50,971 bases of DNA. Origin: Candidatus Rokubacteria bacterium 13_1_40CM_69_27. Its GTDB lineage: Bacteria; Methylomirabilota; Methylomirabilia; Rokubacteriales; CSP1-6. The notes below the pieces were generated by a model. The model was not told the DNA's origin, searched no databases, and saw nothing but the letters and a program-made list of their open reading frames with translations. The stretch's first letter is position 1. Each line of letters opens with the position of its first letter. The translations under genes were made by a program, and so were the position numbers. Where the stretch lies: positions 1 through 50,971 of the forward strand of contig MNEF01000068.1 of assembly GCA_001917535.1 (NCBI GenBank), written 5' to 3'. Shown in pieces: positions 15,800 to 22,384 of this stretch.

Positions 15800-16171
15800 G
15801 GGGTCCTCCGTGCGCCGGTCACACCGGCGCGGTGCAGTGAATGAAAGCGTCATACGGCGAAGGCGTAGCGAGCCACGCCGGCCCCGAGTCATGCGTAGGC
15901 GCTCGTAAGGGCGGCCGCGAAGCGTTGACAGGGGGAGATACGGGCCGGGTATTGAGCCGCGAAATCCATGACTCACTCCGGGGTGCCGACGCCGTGGAGG
16001 AAGGCGGAAGGCCACATCGGCGGTGCCGATATCGCGAGGCGCCGACGGACCCTGCGCGGTCAGAGACCCTGCGCACGTACTCAAGCACCGCGAACGGGAA
16101 CCGGGAGATCCCGCTTCGTCTGTGGCCGAGGGGGCCGCAGACCGCATCGGGAAGTCCAAGGACACACGCCG

Positions 16172-17668
16172 ATGATGGACGAGCGCGGGAAGTCGGACAG
16201 CCCCGTAGTACCGGGGAAGCCGCCGAACAAGGCCGAGGAGCCGGCCGCGGAGGCGGGGGAGGGAAGGGGGCTGGCCAAGGGGAACTCGCCTGAGCGTATC
16301 GCGCTCCGGACACCGGGCCGGGCAGGCGCGCCGAGCGCGCTCGAGCGGGTGCGCCAAGCAGCCGAACGGGACAGGAAGCAGCGGTTCACGGCGCTCCTGC
16401 ACCACGTCTACGACATCGAGCGGTTGCGCACCGCGTACCACGCGCTGAAGCGAGACGCGGCGGCGGGCGTCGATGGCGTGACGTGGGAGCACTACGGACA
16501 GGGGCTGGAAGAGCATCTCCAGGACCTGGCCGGACGGCTCAAGCGAGGGGCGTACCGAGCGAAGCCGGTCCGGAGAGCGTACATCCCGAAGGCGGACGGG
16601 CGGCAGCGGCCGCTCGGGGTTCCCGCGCTGGAAGACAAGCTCGTCCAGCGCGCCGTCGTCGCGGTTCTGAACGCGATCTATGAGGTCGACTTTCTCGGGT
16701 TCTCGTACGGGTTCCGGCCGGGGCGCAGTCCGCATCAGGCCGTGGATGCGCTCGCGGTGGGGATGACGACGAAGAGGGTGAACTGGGTGCTCGATGCCGA
16801 CATCCGTGGGTTTTTCGACACCCTCGACCACGGGTGGCTGGTGAAGTTCGTCGAGCATCGGGTGGCGGACCGGCGCGTCGTGCGGCTCATCCAGAAGTGG
16901 CTGAACGCCGGCGTGCTGGAGGAGGGCAAGCGGGTACGGAGTGAGGTGGGGACGGTCCAGGGCGGGAGCATCAGCCCGCTGCTGGCCAACCTCTACCTGC
17001 ACTACGTATTCGATCTCTGGGCCCAGCGGTGGAGGAAGAAGCAGGCGCGCGGCGATGTGGTGGTCGTGCGCTTTGCGGATGACTTCGTCGGGGGATTCGA
17101 ACATCGGGAGGAGGCCGCGCAGTTCCTCACCGAGCTGCGCGAGCGGTTCGCGAAGTTCGGGCTGACGCTGCATCCCGACAAGACGCGCCTGATCGAGTTC
17201 GGCCGCTTCGCGGCGGACCACCGAGGGCGGCGAGGCGACGGGAAGCCGGAGACCTTCAACTTTCTCGGCTTCACGCATAGCTGCGGGAAGACGCGGAGGG
17301 GACGGTTCACGGTGCTGCGACAGACGGTGCGCCAGCGATGGCAGGCGAAGCTCAAGGCGGTCAAGGCCGAGCTCCGGCGACGCTTGCACGAGCCTCTCTC
17401 GGCGGTGGGAGCCTATCTGCGCTCGGTCGTACTCGGGCACGTGCGGTACTACGGCGTGCCCATGAACGGGAGCAGCATTGGCGCCTTCCGCACGGCCATC
17501 GGCCGGCTTTGGTGGTGGGCCCTCAAGCGCCGCAGCCAGAGCCATCATCTGCCGTGGGAGCGGATGAGACGCCACATCGACCGGTGGCTGCCGCCCGTCC
17601 GCATCTGTCATCCCTATCCCCTCGTGCGCTTCGGCGTTGTTACCCAAGGCAAGAGCCGGATGCGGTAA
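16172..17668 (+). CDS. ltrA: Group II intron reverse transcriptase/maturase
   Basis: A 498-residue intron-encoded protein. RT motifs in order: RRAYIPKADGRQRPLGVPAL (RT2), SYGFRPGRSPHQAVDAL (RT3), DADIRGFFDTLDH (RT4), GTVQGGSISPLLANLYLHYV (RT5), the active site FADD at residues 301-304 in place of YADD, and LHPDKTRLIEFGRFA (RT6). The maturase X domain follows (KAELRRRLHEPLSAVGAYL, HVRYYGVPMNG). No C-terminal HNH endonuclease is present. I use the ATG at 16172 (an adjacent ATG at 16175 is equivalent); the frame is open further upstream into ribozyme sequence. The stop codon TAA lies inside domain V, so the frame overlaps the ribozyme core at its 3' end. Confidence 0.92.
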   Translation: MMDERGKSDSPVVPGKPPNKAEEPAAEAGEGRGLAKGNSPERIALRTPGRAGAPSALERVRQAAERDRKQRFTALLHHVYDIERLRTAYHALKRDAAAGVDGVTWEHYGQGLEEHLQDLAGRLKRGAYRAKPVRRAYIPKADGRQRPLGVPALEDKLVQRAVVAVLNAIYEVDFLGFSYGFRPGRSPHQAVDALAVGMTTKRVNWVLDADIRGFFDTLDHGWLVKFVEHRVADRRVVRLIQKWLNAGVLEEGKRVRSEVGTVQGGSISPLLANLYLHYVFDLWAQRWRKKQARGDVVVVRFADDFVGGFEHREEAAQFLTELRERFAKFGLTLHPDKTRLIEFGRFAADHRGRRGDGKPETFNFLGFTHSCGKTRRGRFTVLRQTVRQRWQAKLKAVKAELRRRLHEPLSAVGAYLRSVVLGHVRYYGVPMNGSSIGAFRTAIGRLWWWALKRRSQSHHLPWERMRRHIDRWLPPVRICHPYPLVRFGVVTQGKSRMR

Positions 17669-17686
17669 TGCCGCACGTCCGGATCC
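17653..17686 (+). ncRNA. Group II intron domain V
   Basis: A 34-base hairpin starting GAGCCGGATGCGG and closing CCGCACGTCCGGATCC, with the AGC triad at the base, a bulge before ACG and a small loop. This is the catalytic heart of the intron. It contains the last codons and the stop of the reverse transcriptase gene. Confidence 0.85.
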
Positions 17687-17770
17687 GTGGAGGGGGTTAT
17701 GAGCAATCATCAATCCCTACTCCGACTCATCCAGCGCGCGAGGTCGGGAGCGCGAGCCGCGCCGGGCCTG

Positions 17771-17798
17771 GTAAGAATCGCCGAGAGCGAGTAAGAAT
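17771..17798. repeat. Direct repeat GTAAGAAT, 20-bp spacing
   Basis: GTAAGAAT occurs at 17771-17778 and again at 17791-17798, exactly two helical turns apart, within an AT-richer patch of otherwise very GC-rich DNA. It lies between the intron and a decayed cupin gene and upstream (on the minus strand) of the displaced VOC gene. It could be an old operator or activator site for either. Confidence 0.35.
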
Positions 17799-18016
17799 GT
17801 CTAGCCGCACGCAGCCCCCGGGAGGCCAGCGGGTCAGGGCCCCTGGGACAACCAGACCCTCTGCCGGGTGAATGACGGGGTCGTGCGGCTCGGTGTCCTG
17901 CAGGGAGAATTCCACTGGCACAAGCACGACCGGGAAGACGAGTTCTTTCTAGGTGGTGGACGGCCGCTTCGGGGTCGACCTGGAAGGCCGCACGGTCGAG
18001 CCCGGCGATTGGGCTC
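17797..18016 (+). pseudogene. Cupin-domain protein, frameshifted and 3'-truncated
   Basis: The frame PWDNQTLCRVNDGVVRLGVL, then QGEFHWHKHDREDEFFL is a clear cupin metal-site motif (HxHxxxxEF). At about 17951 one extra base shifts the reading to VVDGRFGVDLEGRTVEPGDW, the next cupin strands. A further shift is needed near 17820-17840 to join a plausible start at ATG 17797 (MSSRTQPPGGQ). After EPGDW the homology stops and the modA-like gene's 3' end follows, so the second half of the cupin is gone. The gene is therefore dead. Confidence 0.75.
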
Positions 18017-18036
18017 GAGGGGCCCCGCGGGCGCCC

Positions 18037-18825
18037 TCACTCTCGATAGTCCAGCCCCGCCTCAGCGAACTTGGCCTTGAAGGCCGGCCGGGCGAGGAAG
18101 GCGATGAAGGCCCGGGCCGCCTCCGGCGAGGCGCTCTTGGCGGGCAGGCCGGCCGAATACACCGTGAGCTTCTGGAGATCTTTCGGCAGCGGCCCCACCA
18201 GCGTGACGCCCTTGACGGGGATGATCTCGCTGATCTGGTGCACGACCATCTCGGCCTCGCCCTTGGCCACCAGCTCGGCCGGGTAGCCGCCCGGCACGAG
18301 CCGGGTCTTCGTCTTCACGGCGTCGGCGATCCCCAGACGCTGCAGCACGCTGGCGAAGTGGATGCCGCTGGTGGCGCCCTGGGCCGGGTCGACGTAGGTG
18401 AGGGACTTCGCCGCCAGCACGGCCTGCTTGAAGGCCTCCGGGGTCGAGATGTCGGGCCGCGGCGCGCCCTCGCGCACGCCCACGCCCATTCCGGTCCGGG
18501 CGATGTCCGTCCGGGTGCCGGCGACCACCAACCCCTGTTCGGCCATCTGGTCGATGGCCACGTCGGTCATGATGACGACGTCGGCCGGCTCGCCGGCCGT
18601 GAGCTTTTGCCGGACGACCCCCACCGTTCCGAACGTCAACGTCACCGTGTGCCCGGTGTCCTTGCGGAACGCCTCGGCCAGGTCCGTCACGATCGACCGC
18701 ACCGCCCCCGCGCTCAGCACCTTGATCTCGACGGCCTCGGCCAGACCCGGACCCGCCCCGCCCTCCACGATCATGAGGAAGAGACCCAGCCATCTGCCGA
18801 CCCTCGTCGTCGCCATACGCGTCAC
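18037..18825 (-). CDS. ModA-like extracellular substrate-binding protein
   Basis: A 262-residue molybdate-type binding protein. A signal peptide (GRWLGLFLMIVEGGAGPGLA) leads into EIKVLSAGAVRSIVTDLAEA. PADVVIMTDVAIDQMAEQGL, then YVDPAQGATSGIHFASVLQR and the C-terminal ASPEAARAFIAFLARPAFKA complete the fold. True ModA proteins have serine and tyrosine oxyanion ligands; here SAGAV keeps a serine, but the ligand is uncertain and many orphan members bind other anions. Start is the ATG at 18825 or the one at 18816. No modB or modC lies nearby. It is separated by about 80 bases from the metallo-hydrolase upstream and may be co-transcribed with it. Confidence 0.85.
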   Translation of the reverse strand: MTRMATTRVGRWLGLFLMIVEGGAGPGLAEAVEIKVLSAGAVRSIVTDLAEAFRKDTGHTVTLTFGTVGVVRQKLTAGEPADVVIMTDVAIDQMAEQGLVVAGTRTDIARTGMGVGVREGAPRPDISTPEAFKQAVLAAKSLTYVDPAQGATSGIHFASVLQRLGIADAVKTKTRLVPGGYPAELVAKGEAEMVVHQISEIIPVKGVTLVGPLPKDLQKLTVYSAGLPAKSASPEAARAFIAFLARPAFKAKFAEAGLDYRE

Positions 18826-18904
18826 CGACCTCCCGGCCCCGCTGTCGCGGCCGCGTCAGATGTCCTCGCCCGGAGCGAAGCCGATGTCAAGTCCGCTCTC
18901 GGTC

Positions 18905-19660
18905 TCACGCGATTCGAATGATGCCCGGGTCGACCGGCTTGAACCGCTCGGCGACCTCCGGGTCGTGGCCGGCGACGATCAGCCGCTCGGCCCCGGCCAG
19001 GGCGTGGATCGTCTCGAAGGCCTGGAGCATCTCGGGCAGGCTGGTGATGATCTGGACGGGCTGGCGCGTCTCCACGTTGCGGTAGAAGTGCGAGGCGTCG
19101 GAGGTGAGGACGACCGTTCCGCGCTGGGTCTCGACGGTGACGATCTGGAGCCCCGCGGTGTGGCCGCCCACGCGGTGCACGCGGACGCCGGGAACCACCT
19201 GGCGGTCGCCCTCGATGATGCGGACGCGGTTCGCGTAGTTCAGCGTCACCAGCCGCGCCAGCGCCCCCGGGTTCGCCGATGGCCGAAAGGCCGGCGAGCG
19301 GCCGAAGGGCCCCGTCCAGAAGGCCACCTCGTCCTTCTGGATCCAGTACTCCGCGCCGGGGAACAGGCTGTGCCCGGCCCAGTGGTCGTAGTGGAGGTGG
19401 GTGATGAGCGCGATGGGCACCTCGCCCGGCTTCACGCCCGCGCGCTCGACCATCGCCGCCGGGCTCACGTAGTTCCTGATACCGCGCTCCCGCGCGTCGT
19501 CGTCGAGGAACCCGGTGTCCACGAGGATCGGCTGGGGCCCACCGAGAATCAGCCAGACGTAATAGTGGAGCGTGATCGGCGCGTGCGAGGCCTCGCGATA
19601 GAAGAACTGGCAGGCCGTCGTGTCCCGCTCCGCGTACTTGAGCGCGTAGACTTCGTGCAT
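18905..19660 (-). CDS. MBL-fold metallo-hydrolase (N-acyl homoserine lactonase-like)
   Basis: A 251-residue metallo-beta-lactamase-fold hydrolase. The metal motif HLHYDHWAGH at about residues 107-116 is the lactonase form of HxHxDH. A further His lies in GGHTAG, the bridging Asp in TSDASH, and the last His in AGHDPE. The start PQPILVDTGFLDDDA and the overall length fit the AhlD/AttM lactonase group, though many members act on other lactones or thioesters. All metal ligands are present, so an active enzyme is expected; quorum quenching is only one option. No signal peptide, so cytosolic. Confidence 0.85.
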   Translation of the reverse strand: MHEVYALKYAERDTTACQFFYREASHAPITLHYYVWLILGGPQPILVDTGFLDDDARERGIRNYVSPAAMVERAGVKPGEVPIALITHLHYDHWAGHSLFPGAEYWIQKDEVAFWTGPFGRSPAFRPSANPGALARLVTLNYANRVRIIEGDRQVVPGVRVHRVGGHTAGLQIVTVETQRGTVVLTSDASHFYRNVETRQPVQIITSLPEMLQAFETIHALAGAERLIVAGHDPEVAERFKPVDPGIIRIA

Positions 19661-19692
19661 GATTCACCTCACTGGCGCCGAAGTGTACCCTA

Positions 19693-19914
19693 TCATTGCC
19701 CCAGCGGAGAAAGGACCTCGACGACGGCAGAACGGACGACCGGAATCCCGAGCACATCGGCGCAGATCTGACGCCGCACGGGGTTCTGGGCGCCGCCGGC
19801 CAGGCAGATCGTCGTTTGAGCGATGCCGAGCTGTCGACGGCGGTCCAGGCCGTAGCGGAGGCCGAGTGTCACTCCCTCCCGGCGAGCTCGTCCCCCATCA
19901 GGCCGAGCCACCAC
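19693..19914 (-). pseudogene. C-terminal fragment of an FGGY carbohydrate kinase
   Basis: The minus strand encodes REGVTLGLRYGLDRRRQLGI, then CLAGGAQNPVRRQICADVLG and IPV. This matches the C-terminal nucleotide-binding signature of xylulokinase-type FGGY kinases (GGGAxxPxWRQIxADVxGxPV). Only about 60 residues of a protein of some 500 remain, and the following stop is soon reached. The fragment has no credible start and should be regarded as a remnant of a lost sugar kinase gene. Confidence 0.7.
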
Positions 19915-19972
19915 AGCGGCGATTTGACGGACAGGGACTGTGCAACGGCGTTACCGGATGGACGAGCGGGCG

Positions 19973-20725
19973 TCAACGGGCGCGAAGCGGTGACAGCCGG
20001 CTCAGCCGGCGCGGTGGCGGGCGGCGGCGGCGCCGGGGGCGTGCGGGCTTCTCGCGCCGCTGGGCCCCGGCCAGCGCGGCCGCGAGCGTGTCGGCCTCCC
20101 GCCGGATGTGGTCTTCGAGCCGGGCGCAGGCGCGCCGGCCGTCCCCGCTCACGAAGGCGTCGAAGATCTTCTGGTGCTCGGCTTGGGACCGGTCGGGGTG
20201 GCGGGGCAAGCCGATCACGAGGAGCTGGTAGCGCCGCATCGAGAGCTTGATGAAATCGTAGAGGCTCTTGAGCTGCGCGTTGCCGGCCGAGTCGATGATG
20301 GCGTCGTGGAACCGCTGGGAGGACTCGTACCAGGCCTCGACGTTGCGCCGAGCCAGGGCGCCCCGGGCCTCGGCCAGCAACCCGCGCATGTGCTCGACCT
20401 GATCGCCGGCGCCGCGCTGGGCGGCCCGGGCCAGCGCGAACGTCTCGAAGAGCGTGCGCATCTCGGAGACGTCGCGCAGCTCCTCGATCGAGATCGGCCG
20501 GACGGCGGTGCCCCGCCGGGGGCTGATGGTCACGAGGCCTTCGGTGGCCAGCATGCGGAAGGCCTCGCGCAGGGGGGAGCGGCTGAGGGCGAGCTCGCGC
20601 GTGAGGCGGAGCTCGTACAGCCGCTCCCCGGGTGAAATGGTGCCGTCGAGGATCCGCTCGCGGAGGTGGGCGGCGACCTCCTCCACGAGCGTCCGCGGCT
20701 TGGCAAACCTACGGACGACCACCAC
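19973..20725 (-). CDS. GntR-family transcriptional regulator, FCD subfamily
   Basis: A 250-residue regulator. The N-terminal winged helix-turn-helix contains LVEEVAAHLRERILDGTISP, then GERLYELRLTRELALSRSPL and REAFRMLATEGLV. The C-terminal FCD ligand domain follows (EMRTLFETFALARAA, FHDAIIDSAGN, EHQKIFDAFVSGDGRRA), with His residues in the positions that bind metal in this subfamily. The last 25 residues are Arg/Pro-rich and poorly conserved. FCD regulators answer to organic acids and usually repress catabolic operons. A TTGTCGACAA palindrome at 27820-27829 resembles the operators of this family, but a link is speculative. Confidence 0.9.
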   Translation of the reverse strand: MVVVRRFAKPRTLVEEVAAHLRERILDGTISPGERLYELRLTRELALSRSPLREAFRMLATEGLVTISPRRGTAVRPISIEELRDVSEMRTLFETFALARAAQRGAGDQVEHMRGLLAEARGALARRNVEAWYESSQRFHDAIIDSAGNAQLKSLYDFIKLSMRRYQLLVIGLPRHPDRSQAEHQKIFDAFVSGDGRRACARLEDHIRREADTLAAALAGAQRREKPARPRRRRRPPPRRLSRLSPLRAR

Positions 20726-20748
20726 CCACCCCCGCGGGGGTCATGCCC

Positions 20749-21530
20749 TCACCTTAGCACGTCGCTCGCCTCCGCCTCGCTGATCAGCCGCGCAGCATCC
20801 GCGGGCAGGAGCAAGCGCTGGCCCACCAGCCGGTTGGTCGCGGCCCGCACGGCGGCCACGTACCCCGCGTGGGCGCCATACCGCTCCTCCAGGGAGGGAC
20901 GGGGGTCGCCGACCAGCATGCGCTCGGCCCGGGTCTCGGCAAAGGGAATGAAGCTGCCTGACAGGGAGCATAGATGGTTCGGCCAGCGGTCGGCCCGGCC
21001 AAGGTTCCACCCCGTGTAGGTGCCCAAGGGCGCCTGGAGGGTGGGGGAGCGGACCCCGCCCAGGTCGTCGCCGTCAGCGTCAACCTGAGGAACCAGGATC
21101 ATGTACTGCCCGGTTCCCACGACCTGCGGCGGCTCGATGGTGATGATCCCCGACTGGTCCTCGCCATTGAACAGCGGGCCCCGGTTCCGGACCCGCAGGG
21201 GGTTGGCCAGGGCCAGGAACGTGACGGCCGGCCGGCTGATCTGCTCGTAGTTGTTGGCCGGGATCGACGGGAAGTTGACCTGCGGGGGCGGCACGAGCGT
21301 GCCGTCCCGCAGCCGCGGCACCGCGCTCGGCGGCGGCTGGACGTCGTCCTTGACCCAGTCGGTGAACGCCTTCCAGGGGGCCCGCATCGTCTCCCGCTGG
21401 GGGTTTGGGTTGGTCTGCTGGTAGCACTCCCCGAAGGGGCCTCCGAGCGAGGGCGGCATGGTCGTGGGGGTCGCCGAGCCGATCTCGCAGCATGTGGCGG
21501 TGTCGAAGCAGATGCACTCAGTCGACCCCA
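20749..21530 (-). pseudogene. C-terminal part of an alpha/beta-hydrolase-domain protein (Abhydrolase_10-like), 5'-truncated
   Basis: About 260 codons match, as I recall it, the C-terminal region of large secreted alpha/beta-hydrolase-domain proteins: FTDWVKDDVQPPPSAVPRLR, then QVDADGDDLGGVRSPTLQAP and LGTYTGWNL, then GSFIPFAETRAERMLVGDPR. The N-terminal 300 or more residues with signal peptide and nucleophile are missing; upstream the frame runs into sequence antisense to the glycosyltransferase gene and shows no homology. There is no plausible start. The segment is probably a remnant. Homology begins roughly at 21530. Confidence 0.65.
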
Positions 21531-21684
21531 CCGAGACCGCGACGCGGAACGGCGCGTCCTGCGCCCTTTGCGGGCGCCGGCCAGAGCACGAGAACCGCGG
21601 CGACGACGCAACTGGTCGGGCGAAAACGGAGTATGCTACGCAGGGCGGCGCGACGGTGAGGCGTGGTGAGACACCTGAGCTGAA

Positions 21685-22374
21685 ATGAACAGTGTGTCGA
21701 TTGTCATCCCGGTTTACAACGAGATCCGGACACTCGCCGAAATGCTGGATCATGTCCGCATAGCCCCGACGGCTGGCCTCAAGAAGGAGGTCATCGTCGT
21801 TGACGACGGCTCGACGGACGGCTCGAGGGAGTACCTCCAGCAACTCGACGAGAACGGCGTGTCCTGCCTCTTCCACGAACGCAACCAGGGCAAGGGGGCC
21901 GCGCTCCGGACAGGCTTCGCTCGCGCAACCGGAGATGTCGTGCTCGTTCAGGACGCGGACCTCGAGTACGACCCGGAGGAGTACCCGAAGCTTCTCCGCC
22001 CCATCATCGACGGCAAGGCGGATGTCGTCCTGAGTTCACGGTTTCTCGGCGACGAGGCGCATCGTGCCCTCTACTACTGGCATGCCGTGGGGAACAAGTT
22101 CATCACGACTCTCTCGAACGTGTTCACGAATCTGAACCTCACCGATATCGAGAGCTGCTACAAGGTCTTCACCCGGCAAGTCCTCACGCGGATCCGTATC
22201 GAGGAAAACCGCTTTGGATTCGAGCCCGAGATCGTGGCGAAGGTTGCGCGCCTGCGGTGTCGGGTCTACGAGATCGGCGTCTCTTACGCCGGCCGCACCT
22301 ACGACGACGGAAAGAAGATCACCTGGAAGGACGGCGTCCGCGCCCTCTGGTGCATCGTCAAGTATTCCCGGTGA
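21685..22374 (+). CDS. Glycosyltransferase family 2 (polyprenyl-phosphate sugar transferase type)
   Basis: A 229-residue GT-A fold enzyme. N-terminal nucleotide-sugar site: SIVIPVYNEIRTLAEML, then EVIVVDDGSTDGSREYL; metal site QDADLEYDPEEYPKLL; acceptor region SSRFLGD, and DIESCYKVFTRQVL. It lacks C-terminal membrane helices, as in DPM1-type soluble synthases that load a sugar onto dolichyl or undecaprenyl phosphate. It is directly followed by a multi-membrane TPR protein of the GT-C class, which normally uses such lipid-linked sugars. The two genes are about 10 bases apart and likely form an operon. Donor sugar is unknown. Confidence 0.9.
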   Translation: MNSVSIVIPVYNEIRTLAEMLDHVRIAPTAGLKKEVIVVDDGSTDGSREYLQQLDENGVSCLFHERNQGKGAALRTGFARATGDVVLVQDADLEYDPEEYPKLLRPIIDGKADVVLSSRFLGDEAHRALYYWHAVGNKFITTLSNVFTNLNLTDIESCYKVFTRQVLTRIRIEENRFGFEPEIVAKVARLRCRVYEIGVSYAGRTYDDGKKITWKDGVRALWCIVKYSR

Positions 22375-22384
22375 CGCGCCACAC

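Larger units (their letters stand above)
15820..17726 (+). mobile_element. Group II intron with encoded reverse transcriptase
   Basis: The 5' end GTGCGCCGGTCACACCGGCG matches the group II GUGYG start with its first hairpin. The 3' end carries a canonical domain V at 17653-17686 and a domain VI whose stem ends CCCTACTCCGAC at 17726, with a bulged A as likely branch point. The element is about 1907 bp. The joined exons would read ...GGGGTCCTCC / TCATCCAGCG..., placing the insertion just upstream of the VOC ribosome site, on the opposite strand. Bases 15827-16171 form the ribozyme domains I-III and show no gene. Ends are within a few bases. The intron looks complete, so splicing and mobility are plausible. 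Confidence 0.85.
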
